Source of the DNA: Comamonas sp. 26
GTDB lineage: Bacteria; Pseudomonadota; Gammaproteobacteria; Burkholderiales; Burkholderiaceae_C
DNA length: 64,000 nt
Reading direction: 5' to 3'
Assembly (NCBI RefSeq): GCF_002754475.1
Contig: NZ_PEFL01000003.1
Coordinates: 620,001 to 684,000 of the forward strand
The notes below the pieces were generated by a model. It did no database searches. It was not told the DNA's origin and saw nothing but the letters and a program-made list of their open reading frames with translations. This document shows positions 32,612 through 40,602 of the stretch, in pieces; the first letter of the stretch is position 1, and the number at the start of each line of letters is the position of its first letter. The position numbers were made by a program, and so were the translations under genes.

Positions 32612-33628
32612 TTAATCAATCGTTATTTTGGCGTCCTTGACGACCTTGGCCCACTTGATGCGGTCGTCGTGCACGGTCTTCTTGAACTGTTCGGGCGTTT
32701 CCTCGCGGATGGTGTTGCCCTGAGAGACAAAGCGCTCGCGCACTTCGGGCTGGCTCAGCACATCGTTGATGGCATGGTTGAGCTTTTTGATGATGACCGG
32801 GTCTGTGCCCTTGGGCGCGAAGATGCCGAACCAGATGGAGCTGTTAAAGCCCTTGGTGCCGGGCAGACCGCTGGCGGCAATGGTGGGCACTTCCTTGACG
32901 GCTTCCACGGGCTTGGCCGTGGTCACGCCCAACAGACGGACCTTGCCAGCCTTGTAGTGGCTCAGCACGGTCTGCACCTGATTCATGATGCAGCAGGTCT
33001 CGCCGCGCAGCACGGAGGTAATGGCTTCGGGGCCGCCCTTGTAGGGCACATGCACCATGTTCAGGCCCAGGCGGGAGTTGAACTCGGCAAACGCCATATG
33101 CGTGCCTGCGCCGTTGCCGGTAGAGGCGTAGTTGTACTTGCCGGGGTTGGCCTTGATCTCGTCAACAAACTCTTTGAGGTTCTTGACGTTGATGACATTG
33201 GGGTTGATGGTCAGCACGTTGGCCACGTCCACCAGCGGGGCGACGGGCACAAAGTCGGCTTCCACATCAAAGGGCAGCTTTTTGTACAGCGATGCATTGC
33301 TGCCGTGAGTGGCGGCGGTGCCGAAGTAGATGGTGTAGCCATCTGGCTTGGCGCGGGCCACGTACTCGCTGCCGATATTGCCGGCAGCGCCGGTCTTGTA
33401 GTCAATGATGATGGGCTGGCCCAGCAGCTTGCCCAGCGGCTCTTGCGCCACGCGGCCAATCACGTCCACACCCGAGCCGGCGTTAAAGCCCATGATCATG
33501 GTGATGGGCTGGTGCGGATAGTTTGCTGCGCCGTGGTCTGCCGCTTGGCTGGCCAGAGGAATCAGGGCGCAGGCGGCAGCGGTTGCCAGAACGCGAGAAG
33601 CAGTAAAAGAGCGAGGCAGCAAGCGCAT
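32612..33628 (-). CDS. Bug/TctC-family tripartite tricarboxylate-type binding protein
   Basis: The 338-residue periplasmic binding protein has a signal peptide (MRLLPRSFTASRVLATAAACALIPLASQA). The Bug core shows YPHQPITMIMGFNAGSGVDVIGR, the family start, and later FGTAATHGSN and VPYKGGPEAITSVL. Bug proteins capture small carboxylates for TctAB permeases, and many are orphans like this one since no TctA/TctB is nearby. A Cys pair (GETCCIMNQ) is unusual at the second lobe. The ligand is unknown. Confidence 0.92.
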   Translation of the reverse strand: MRLLPRSFTASRVLATAAACALIPLASQAADHGAANYPHQPITMIMGFNAGSGVDVIGRVAQEPLGKLLGQPIIIDYKTGAAGNIGSEYVARAKPDGYTIYFGTAATHGSNASLYKKLPFDVEADFVPVAPLVDVANVLTINPNVINVKNLKEFVDEIKANPGKYNYASTGNGAGTHMAFAEFNSRLGLNMVHVPYKGGPEAITSVLRGETCCIMNQVQTVLSHYKAGKVRLLGVTTAKPVEAVKEVPTIAASGLPGTKGFNSSIWFGIFAPKGTDPVIIKKLNHAINDVLSQPEVRERFVSQGNTIREETPEQFKKTVHDDRIKWAKVVKDAKITID

Positions 33629-33731
33629 GGTGAGTGATGACCAAATGAACGATGGAATGCGCTTATTGTGAATGTTGTTTAATGCCTCGCCTGTATATGC
33701 TTATGCGGCATGAAGCCTGTGTGGGTAAACG

Positions 33732-33765
33732 AAAAAAAGCCTGTACCAAGGCGGTACAGGCCTTA
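33732..33765 (-). terminator. Terminator of the YXWXPGYW-protein gene
   Basis: A 9-bp perfect stem GCCTGTACC / GGTACAGGC with a 5-base loop, flanked on the plus strand by an A run, gives a U tract for minus-strand transcripts. Confidence 0.8.
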
Positions 33766-33826
33766 AATCCGCTGACACCAGATGACTCGAATCCGGGGGC
33801 ATCAGCAGAGGAGGGATGGAGCCAAT

Positions 33827-34231
33827 TTAGCGGCGATGAGGGTTGTTGGGGTTGCGGTCATGGCGGTTGGGCACGCCGTCGCCATCACGGTCCCAGCGGC
33901 TGCCCTGGTAATCCCAGCGGTTGCCGTGATGCTTCCAGGTCGGCTGGCGGTACACATAGCCGGGGCGTGATTGCACCCAGTGGCCTGCACGCCAGACATG
34001 GCGGTGGCCGCGTGGCTCCCAGTAACCGGGTGCCCAGACATAACCGCGGCGGGGTGCGGGAACGGCTTCATAGCGGGGAGCGGGCGGTGCATTGAATTGC
34101 ACGTTGACATAAGAGCCCTGGCTGGCAGGAGCCCAGTGAGGGCTCTGGGCCTGTGCCGTGCCGACCAGACCCAGCAGGGCCATTGCGCCGGCGCCTAGGA
34201 TGGTTTGAACAGTGGTGTGAATTGACAGCAT
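33827..34231 (-). CDS. Exported YXWXPGYW-repeat protein with DxDxDG tail
   Basis: The 134-residue protein starts at ATG 34231, with AAGGAGG five bases upstream (rather than 34273). A signal peptide (MLSIHTTVQTILGAGAMALLGLVGTAQA) precedes tandem Trp/Gly/Tyr repeats (YVWAPGYWEP, HVWRAGHWVQ) of the YXWXPGYW family. The C-terminus has DRDGDGVPNRHDRNPNNP, a calcium-binding, thrombospondin-3-like motif. It is probably an envelope protein; function is unknown in the family. Confidence 0.85.
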   Translation of the reverse strand: MLSIHTTVQTILGAGAMALLGLVGTAQAQSPHWAPASQGSYVNVQFNAPPAPRYEAVPAPRRGYVWAPGYWEPRGHRHVWRAGHWVQSRPGYVYRQPTWKHHGNRWDYQGSRWDRDGDGVPNRHDRNPNNPHRR

Positions 34232-34373
34232 GCTTGCCTCCTTCATGGGTAGTTGGGGTGCCGGTTCAGGCATCCCTTGTGCTCAATGATGGAAGGCCAG
34301 CGTCAAGCGCCGGTTGCCGCTGTGCGAAGTCTTGCAATCTTGTGTGTCTGCTCGGTGAAGTTTGTATGTAATT

Positions 34374-34412
34374 GGCCTTAAGCGCTTTGTTTGTAAGCGC
34401 TGGTAGCTATGA
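34374..34412 (-). repeat. REP-like repeat (ATAGC/AAGCGCT family), copy c
   Basis: In reverse complement, CATAGCTACCAGCGCTTACA then AACAAAGCGCTTAAGGCC: the same order of elements as the copies at 26608 and 45236, inverted. It lies beyond the stop of the XRE-regulator gene. Confidence 0.65.
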
Positions 34413-34437
34413 AATCAGTAGTTTTTGCGTCTGCTGC

Positions 34438-35169
34438 TTAGCGGCGCAGCGTGGCAAAGGCGGGCAGCTCCCATTTGCGCATGCCCAGCACCAGCGTGTA
34501 GCCATCCAGCTTGTTGGGCCCAAGGCGCTGGTCTTGCAGGTGCTGCTGAGAGAAGTCCTGACCGATGCGCTGTATGCGCTCCACAAATGCGGGGGCGTTG
34601 CCGGGGGTGATGGAGCCGTGTACCAGCAGCATGGTTTCGTCCTCGCCCGCAAACTGGCCGCCAAAGTAGTCGAGCACGGCGTTTTCGCGGAAGAAGTCCA
34701 TCACGGGGCCATTGGTCTGCCAGCGGAAGGTCTTGGCCAGGCGCAGCTTGTAGCGGTTGCCGGGGCGCAGCTCGATGATGCCGATGCGGTCCAACTGCGC
34801 CAGGTAGCCAATGCCTTCGGGCTCGCTGATGCGGTAGGTGGCGATGATCTGCTCCAGCGTCCACTGGCTGAGCACGCAGATGGCGGTTAGCAGCAGCTTG
34901 CGATCGGCCACTACGGCAATCTCCTGCTCACGCGTGATTTGCTGCAGCAGCGGACGGCTGTCGGCCACGCTGCGCGCCAGATCGGCAAAGTCCAGATGCA
35001 GGGCGCGGCAGATTTCATCGATGCGAGAGAGCGGCATATCGCCCTTGGCCAGCATGCGCTTGACGCTGGACTCGGCCATGTCGATGGCCTTGGCCAGATC
35101 GGCATAGGTCATCTGGGCGGCCTTGAGTTCCTTTTTGATGGCGGTAACGAGGTCAGCAGTCGTGCTCAT
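34438..35169 (-). CDS. XRE-family transcriptional regulator with C-terminal sensor-like domain
   Basis: The 243-residue protein starts at ATG 35169 (MSTTADLVTAIK). The N-terminal helix-turn-helix (MTYADLAKAIDMAESSVKRM, about 20-45) is Cro/CI-type. A helical region and an acidic C-terminal half (about 100-243) with a possible effector domain follow (LAKTFRWQTNGPVMDFFREN). A longer frame upstream to 35250 lacks a ribosome site. The regulated gene is unknown; the divergent CREST-type gene 118 bases away is a candidate target. Confidence 0.85.
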   Translation of the reverse strand: MSTTADLVTAIKKELKAAQMTYADLAKAIDMAESSVKRMLAKGDMPLSRIDEICRALHLDFADLARSVADSRPLLQQITREQEIAVVADRKLLLTAICVLSQWTLEQIIATYRISEPEGIGYLAQLDRIGIIELRPGNRYKLRLAKTFRWQTNGPVMDFFRENAVLDYFGGQFAGEDETMLLVHGSITPGNAPAFVERIQRIGQDFSQQHLQDQRLGPNKLDGYTLVLGMRKWELPAFATLRR

Positions 35170-35286
35170 AGTATCGATTGGTAGTACTGCTGGTGCAGCG
35201 GTGTAGGGCGAGTGTAGAAGATTGATGCCGTTTGGGGGACTGATTTTCATACTGCGCGGCAGTCAACACGAACAAGGAGCCGCGCC

Positions 35287-36093
35287 ATGCGCCTGCACCC
35301 CTCAACCGCCGCCGTGGTGGAGATCACCGCCTCTGAAGCCTCAGGCACGCTGGAGCAGCGCTTTGCGCTGTTTGGCGGCATGGCCTTTTTGCTCACGCTC
35401 GCGCTGCTCATGCCCGGCATGGCCCAGTCAGAGAGTTACCACGCGTTTGCCGATCAACGCGGCTGGGCGGGCCTGCCCCATGCGGCGGATGTACTGAGTA
35501 ATCTGGGTTTTCTGGCGGCGGGGCTAGCCGGTTTTGCCGCGCTGTGGCGTGCCGACTATCAGTGTCTGAACGGCACGGCTCGCGCCCTGTGTGCGTTGTT
35601 TTTTGCGGGGCTGCTGTGCTCTAGCGCAGGCTCGGCGCTTTATCACTGGGCACCGCAGAACGCGACGCTGGTCTGGGACCGACTGGGGATGAGCGTGGCC
35701 TTTGCGGGTCTGCTGGGTCTGGCGGTGCAGACCCGGGTGGACGACATCAGCGCCCGCATCACGGCGGTGCTGATGCTGCTGGCCGCACCTATCAGTGTGG
35801 CAGTCTGGGCGCAAACTAGTAATCTCTTGCCATGGGTGCTGGTGCAGGCAGGCGGCATGCTCATTATTTTTGGGCTGGCCTTTATGGCTCCGCGCCGCAA
35901 TGCGCTGCCGGTTGAGCTGGGCTGGGTGATTGGGTTATATGCCGTGGCCAAGCTGCTGGAGATGTCGGATGGCGATGTGTTTGATGTCACGGCGCACTGG
36001 GTGTCGGGCCACAGCCTCAAGCACTGGGTGGCGGCTGCAGCGGCACTGCCGGTGCTGCGTGCTTTGCACCTGTGGCGTGAGAGCATTCGTTGA
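35287..36093 (+). CDS. CREST-superfamily (ceramidase-like) integral membrane protein
   Basis: The 268-residue protein has about seven transmembrane segments. Conserved CREST positions are visible: the early NLGFLAAGLAGF region, Ser-x-x-x-His in GSALYHWAP, Asp in WDRLGMSVAF and the C-terminal His-x-x-x-His in SGHSLKHWVAA. In the superfamily (alkaline ceramidase, PAQR, Per1) these form a zinc site of a membrane hydrolase. Hydrolysis of an amide lipid is plausible but the substrate is unknown, since this genus is not known for ceramide. Start ATG 35287 has an AAGGAG site upstream. Confidence 0.8.
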   Translation: MRLHPSTAAVVEITASEASGTLEQRFALFGGMAFLLTLALLMPGMAQSESYHAFADQRGWAGLPHAADVLSNLGFLAAGLAGFAALWRADYQCLNGTARALCALFFAGLLCSSAGSALYHWAPQNATLVWDRLGMSVAFAGLLGLAVQTRVDDISARITAVLMLLAAPISVAVWAQTSNLLPWVLVQAGGMLIIFGLAFMAPRRNALPVELGWVIGLYAVAKLLEMSDGDVFDVTAHWVSGHSLKHWVAAAAALPVLRALHLWRESIR

Positions 36094-36103
36094 GGCAATG
36101 ATT

Positions 36104-36150
36104 TTCATAGCTGCGTGCGCATGTTCATCAAGCGCTTGCGGCATAAAACC
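36104..36150 (+). repeat. REP-like repeat (ATAGC/AAGCGCT family), copy d
   Basis: TTTCATAGCTGCGTGCGCAT then GTTCATCAAGCGCTTGCGGC, in the gap between the CREST gene and the MFS-PlsC gene. Confidence 0.6.
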
Positions 36151-36206
36151 TACAAAAAAATCTGAGCAAATAGGCACAATGCCTGCAGCGCAAAAGGGAG
36201 AGATGC

Positions 36207-38174
36207 ATGAATTCCACGCCGACCGGTGAGCAGGCCGCCACCGCAGATCAACACTCAGACCCGCAGGCACACCCCAATCAGTTTGCCTTGCTGGGTCAGC
36301 GCCGCTTTGCGCCGTTTTTCTGGACGCAGTTTGCCGGGGCGGGCAATGACAATCTGTTCAAGTTCGCCTTCACGGTGATGGTGACCTACCAGCTCAGCGT
36401 CTCCTGGCTGCCGCCCGCCATGGCGGGGCTGGTGATTGGTGCGCTGTTCACGCTGCCGTACTTGCTGTTCTCTGCCACCTCGGGGCAACTGACCGACAAG
36501 TGGGACAAGACGCGCATGTTCCGCCTGGTCAAAAACCTTGAGATCGGCATCATGCTGATAGCAGCCTGGGGCTTTGTCGAAGCGAATGTGCCAGTACTGC
36601 TGCTGTGCGTGTTTCTGATGGGCCTGCACTCCACGTTGTTTGGCCCCGTCAAATTTGCCTATCTGCCGCAGGTGCTGAACGACCGCGAGCTGACTGGCGG
36701 CAATGGCATGGTGGAGATGGGCACTTTCGTCGCCATCTTGCTGGGGCAAGTCGCTGGTGGCTTGCTGATTGCCGTGCCTGAAGTGGGGCATATGCAGGTA
36801 GCCATAGCCTGCGTGGCCCTGGCCGTGGTGGGCCGCATCTGCGCGCAGTTCATCCCCCATGCGCCAGCCACCGATCCTGGTCTGGTCATCAACTGGAACC
36901 CCATTACCGAGACATGGCGCAACCTCAAGCTGGCGCATGGCAATGTGGTGGTGTTTCGATCGCTGCTGGGCATCAGCTGGATGTGGTTCTTTGGCGCGGT
37001 GTTTCTCTCGCAGTTCCCCAGCTTTGCCAAGGAAGTGCTGCATGGCGACGAGCATGTGGCATCGCTGCTGCTGGTGATTTTTTCGGTAGGCATCGGCATT
37101 GGTTCGCTGCTGTGCGAGGTATTCAGCCGCCGTCAGGTCGAGATTGGTCTGGTGCCATTGGGTGCGATTGGCATGAGCGTGTTTGCCATTGATTTGTACT
37201 TTGCCACCCGCGCGCTGCCGCCCTCAGAGCTGATGGGGGTGGGTGCCTTTTTTGCCCAGCATAAAAACTGGCGCGTGATGGCGGACCTGGGCATGCTGGC
37301 ACTGTCTGCCGGCATTTACAGCGTGCCCATGTATGCACTGATTCAGATGCGCAGCCTGCCCACGCACCGTGCACGCATCATTGCGGCCAATAACATCCTG
37401 AACGCGCTGTTCATGATTGCCTCTGCCGTGCTGGCAGGTGGGTTGCTGGCAGCGGGCTGCACCATTCCGCAGGTGTTCCTGATGACTGGCATTGCCAATG
37501 CCATCGTGGCGCTTTATGTGTTCTTGCTGGTACCTGAATATCTGCTGCGCTTTGTGGCCTGGGTCATCACGCACTTTGTCTATCGCTTCAAGGTGCGTGG
37601 CGAGCAGAATATTCCACGTGAAGGCGCGGCCCTGCTGGTCTGCAACCATGTGAGCTTTGTCGATGCCATCTTGCTCATGGCGGCCAGCCCGCGCCCCATT
37701 CACTTTGTGATGGATCACCGAATCTTTCAGGCACCCGTGCTGGGCTGGTTGTTCAAGCTGGCTAAGGCCATTCCTATTGCGCCGCACAAGGAAGACCCGG
37801 CCACCTATGAAGCCGCGTTTGCCCGCGCTGCCGAGGTGCTGCGCGAGGGTGATTTGCTGGCCATCTTCCCAGAGGGCGGTATCACCTCCAATGGCGAGCT
37901 GCAGCCCTTCAAGGGCGGCATCATGAAGATTCTGGAACACGCCAAGGCTGAAGGTCTGGATGTGCCCATCGTCCCCATGGCACTGACCAACCTCTGGGGT
38001 TCGTACTTCAGCCGTATTGAGCTGCGCGGCGGCAAAAACGTGGCCATGGTCAAACCCATGCGCCGTGGCCTGTTCAACCGCGTGGGGCTGGAGGTGGGCG
38101 AGCCGGTGCCTGCCGCCGGTGTCACCCCCGGTTTGCTGCAGCAGCGCGTGGCCGATTTGCTGCAGCGCGGCTGA
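36207..38174 (+). CDS. MFS transporter fused to 1-acylglycerol-3-phosphate acyltransferase (LplT-PlsC type)
   Basis: The 655-residue protein has an N-terminal MFS half (about 25-425, roughly 12 helices; FWTQFAGAGNDNLFKFAF start and GQLTDKWDKTRM loop) like the lysophospholipid flippase LplT. The C-terminal PlsC-type acyltransferase (about 455-655) has the catalytic NHVSFVD (His-x4-Asp) and FPEGGITSNGE motifs. It would import lysophospholipid and re-acylate it. Unlike E. coli Aas, there is no AMP-forming acyl-ACP synthetase domain, so acyl donor supply must come from elsewhere. Start has GGGAGAG immediately upstream. Confidence 0.9.
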   Translation: MNSTPTGEQAATADQHSDPQAHPNQFALLGQRRFAPFFWTQFAGAGNDNLFKFAFTVMVTYQLSVSWLPPAMAGLVIGALFTLPYLLFSATSGQLTDKWDKTRMFRLVKNLEIGIMLIAAWGFVEANVPVLLLCVFLMGLHSTLFGPVKFAYLPQVLNDRELTGGNGMVEMGTFVAILLGQVAGGLLIAVPEVGHMQVAIACVALAVVGRICAQFIPHAPATDPGLVINWNPITETWRNLKLAHGNVVVFRSLLGISWMWFFGAVFLSQFPSFAKEVLHGDEHVASLLLVIFSVGIGIGSLLCEVFSRRQVEIGLVPLGAIGMSVFAIDLYFATRALPPSELMGVGAFFAQHKNWRVMADLGMLALSAGIYSVPMYALIQMRSLPTHRARIIAANNILNALFMIASAVLAGGLLAAGCTIPQVFLMTGIANAIVALYVFLLVPEYLLRFVAWVITHFVYRFKVRGEQNIPREGAALLVCNHVSFVDAILLMAASPRPIHFVMDHRIFQAPVLGWLFKLAKAIPIAPHKEDPATYEAAFARAAEVLREGDLLAIFPEGGITSNGELQPFKGGIMKILEHAKAEGLDVPIVPMALTNLWGSYFSRIELRGGKNVAMVKPMRRGLFNRVGLEVGEPVPAAGVTPGLLQQRVADLLQRG

Positions 38175-38186
38175 TCAGGGGCTAAA

Positions 38187-38957
38187 TCAGGGACGCAGAC
38201 GGATATCACCCATGTACGCGAGTCCCTCGCTATGGGTGTTGTCCGAGTCGGCCGAGACGGTGATGCCAATCACCATGGGCATGGCCTGTGATTCATCGCC
38301 AAAGGCCTGCTGGTAATCAGCCTCAAGGTGGCGCTGTTCCGTCATCCATTGGCCCTTATGGGCGCTGCCACTTTGCAGCACGATAAAGCGCATGCGGTGG
38401 GTAAAGGCGTTATGCAACACCGTGCCCACAGGCTGCTTGTTGTCCCAGATATAGCAGAGCGTTTCGGCCGGGATGTCCTCGCCGGTACTGATCTTGCCCA
38501 GCCTCAGCTTGGAGCGTTCGCCAAAGCTCAGCTGGGATTTGTCGAAGTCGAATGACACGCACAGCTTGAGCGCGGCGTCGTCACCCGATCGGGTTTTGAT
38601 ATCGGCCTTGTCGATGAGTTGATCCACGCGCCAGCGCCACTGCAACTGCAGGTTGGGTGTCGGTGTCTGGTGCAAAGTGTGCACCATATTGCCGTAGGCA
38701 TCATGGGTGCTGATGCGCAGCACATGCTCTCCATCCTTTTCCACCACGCTGTATTCCGTGGGGCTCTTGTTGGGGAGTGTGGCAAAGTGCCAGGGGGCAC
38801 CCAAAGGGCCGATGGGCGTCTGCGAGAAAGCGGCGATGGTATCGCCCTGAGCATGGCCGATGCCCGGCAGTGCAAGCGCAGCCGAGCAAAGTGCGGCCAG
38901 ATAGCTTGGCTTGAGCCAAAAACTGCGCACTGCGCATTGTCTGGAGTCCATTCGCAT
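38187..38957 (-). CDS. Exported DUF3047 protein
   Basis: The 256-residue protein is of the DUF3047 family. The start is between ATG 38957 (MRMDSRQC) and ATG 38951; both give a signal peptide with cleavage after GIGHA. Family features are the WHFATLPNKSPTEYSVVEKD, LQLQWRWRVDQL and DDAALKLCVSFDFD stretches and a near-C-terminal IGITVSADSDNTHSEG. The function of DUF3047 is not established. It is convergent with the MFS-PlsC gene, 12 bases from its stop. Confidence 0.82.
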   Translation of the reverse strand: MRMDSRQCAVRSFWLKPSYLAALCSAALALPGIGHAQGDTIAAFSQTPIGPLGAPWHFATLPNKSPTEYSVVEKDGEHVLRISTHDAYGNMVHTLHQTPTPNLQLQWRWRVDQLIDKADIKTRSGDDAALKLCVSFDFDKSQLSFGERSKLRLGKISTGEDIPAETLCYIWDNKQPVGTVLHNAFTHRMRFIVLQSGSAHKGQWMTEQRHLEADYQQAFGDESQAMPMVIGITVSADSDNTHSEGLAYMGDIRLRP

Positions 38958-39186
38958 GATGTGCCTGATGATTTTTAAAAGTTGTGGGCGCGGGAACAAG
39001 GCAAGATGCAGTGCCGGATTCGGTCACATGGGCTGAATGCGGGAAGAAGTATCGATTGGCGATGCTGCCAGATCTGCAACACGCTTATTTTGACAAATTG
39101 GCCAGAGAATTCTGTCGGCCTAGAGATGATTCATCCGTCGCAGCAAAAAAGCGGCGACATATTGCAACAACACTCAGGAGCCCTCT
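38958..39186. other. Intergenic gap with divergent promoters presumed
   Basis: No gene is seen. It separates the minus-strand DUF3047 gene from the plus-strand gene at 39187, so it should hold promoters for both, but no clear boxes are picked. Confidence 0.4.
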
Positions 39187-39651
39187 GTGATCAACGCCTT
39201 GACCTTTATCCGTCCTCTTCGCAACAGCCTCTGCGCACTGGGCGCCGCCTTTGCTTTGTTGGGCGGTGGTGTGGTCCACGCCCAGAGCGAAGCCTCTCTG
39301 GTGCTGTCGGCCCTGCCTGTGGCATCGGTGGTTGCAGCGGTATCCGGTGGTGCTTCGGAGGAAATCGTGGCTATTCCCCTGTTTCTGTCGGCAGCCGGTG
39401 CATCCGTGGTGATTGAGGCGGTAGAGAGCAGCGCCACCGGCGTGACCTATGTGCTCAAAAATGTGGCGGACGGCACTTCAGCCGTGGTCAAGGTCTCGGG
39501 GCAGGCTGCCGGCGCGCTGTCGGTAGGTGTGGGTACGGTGGTGCAGACCAGTGCCACGGCTGCAGGCGTGATCTTGTCTGCCGCTGGCAAGGTGCTGGCC
39601 TTTATCCCCAATGAAATCGGCAAGTCGCTGATGCACAACGAGCGTCTGTAA
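39187..39651 (+). CDS. Exported Ala/Val/Ser-rich protein of unknown function
   Basis: The 154-residue protein starts at GTG 39187 with CAGGAG upstream. A signal peptide (about 1-32, cleavage after VVHA) precedes a low-complexity, hydrophobic small-residue mature chain (SLVLSALPVASVVAAVSGG, ATAAGVILSAAGKVLAFIP). No family is recognised. It is 22 bases before the DUF2145 gene in the same direction, so the two probably form an operon. Confidence 0.75.
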   Translation: MINALTFIRPLRNSLCALGAAFALLGGGVVHAQSEASLVLSALPVASVVAAVSGGASEEIVAIPLFLSAAGASVVIEAVESSATGVTYVLKNVADGTSAVVKVSGQAAGALSVGVGTVVQTSATAAGVILSAAGKVLAFIPNEIGKSLMHNERL

Positions 39652-39673
39652 ACCAGCCTGAGCGGAGACTCGC

Positions 39674-40531
39674 ATGACAGAAGAAAACACCAGCATCGTG
39701 CAGGCCATGGCCCCCATGCAGAGCACCAGCTCGCATACCTCTATCCCGCTGGTACTGGCGTTGGGAGTGGCGCTCATCGCATGGGCAGGCTCGGCAGAGG
39801 CTGGACGCAGCTGTGAAAGTCGTCCGCTGACGCCCGAGGTCATGGCCAAAGGCCTCAATCTGGCGGCGCGCACATACAAGGCGCTGGATGCCGAGTTTCA
39901 GAAAAACGGCACGCAGGTGGTGCTGCTGGCCAGGCAGGGGCAGGACTTGAGCAAATACGACCTCAAGTACTCGCACTATGGCTGGGCCTACAAAACGCCC
40001 GCAGGTCCATGGCGTGTGGCGCATAAGCTCAACGAATGCGGTACGGCGGGCGGGCATGTTTACCGGCAGGGGCTGGGTGAGTTCTTCCTTGACGATATGT
40101 GGCGTTATGAAGCCGTCATTCAGGTGCCTGTGCCTGAGGTGCAGCAGGCTTTGCTCAATTTTTTGACGGCGCCCTCAGTGCTGCGCTTGCAAACTGAGCC
40201 TTACAGCATGGTCAGCTATGCCTGGGGTATGAAGTACCAGCAGTCCAACCAGTGGGCGACAGAGACATTGGCCGCGGCTATGGATCCCAGTGCCATTCAA
40301 AACCGTGCGCAGGCGCAGGGATGGCTGCAAGCCAAGGGCTATGAGCCCAGCTCGCTCATCATCCGCGCTATTTCGCGACTGGGTGGCCGCATGACGGCCG
40401 CCAATATCGCGTTCGATGATCACCCGAATGACAAGCGCTATGCCAGCCGGATCGAGACGGTCACGGTGGATTCCGTCACCCAGTGGCTGCAGCGCACGCA
40501 TATGGCTGCTGCAGTTCGTGTGGTGCAATAA
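39674..40531 (+). CDS. DUF2145-family exported protein
   Basis: The 285-residue protein has an N-terminal hydrophobic segment after a Ser/Thr-rich stretch (SIPLVLALGVALIAWAGSAEA), a signal-type region. DUF2145 motifs include LARQGQDLSKYDLKYSHYGWAY, HKLNECGTAGGHVYRQGLGEFF and DDMWRYEAVIQVPVP. The His and Cys positions within them suggest a papain-like or transglutaminase-like fold; this is inference. It follows the Ala/Val-rich exported protein closely. A GGAG site precedes the start. Confidence 0.85.
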   Translation: MTEENTSIVQAMAPMQSTSSHTSIPLVLALGVALIAWAGSAEAGRSCESRPLTPEVMAKGLNLAARTYKALDAEFQKNGTQVVLLARQGQDLSKYDLKYSHYGWAYKTPAGPWRVAHKLNECGTAGGHVYRQGLGEFFLDDMWRYEAVIQVPVPEVQQALLNFLTAPSVLRLQTEPYSMVSYAWGMKYQQSNQWATETLAAAMDPSAIQNRAQAQGWLQAKGYEPSSLIIRAISRLGGRMTAANIAFDDHPNDKRYASRIETVTVDSVTQWLQRTHMAAAVRVVQ

Positions 40532-40544
40532 ATTCAAGGTAAAT

Positions 40545-40588
40545 GGACTGCTAGCCCTTGTTTGTATTGCGTTAGCAGCTATTGATTG
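40545..40588 (-). repeat. REP-like repeat (ATAGC family), copy e
   Basis: In reverse complement, CAATAGCTGCTAACGCAATA then CAAACAAGGGCTAGCAGTCC. It lies between the DUF2145 gene and the zinc-ribbon membrane-protein gene. Confidence 0.55.
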
Positions 40589-40602
40589 AGGAGTGACTGG
40601 TC

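Noticed and set aside
33652..34095. A plus-strand frame opposite the YXWXPGYW-repeat gene
   Set aside because: The minus-strand gene has a signal peptide, an AAGGAGG site and family repeats; the plus frame has neither and crosses its terminator.
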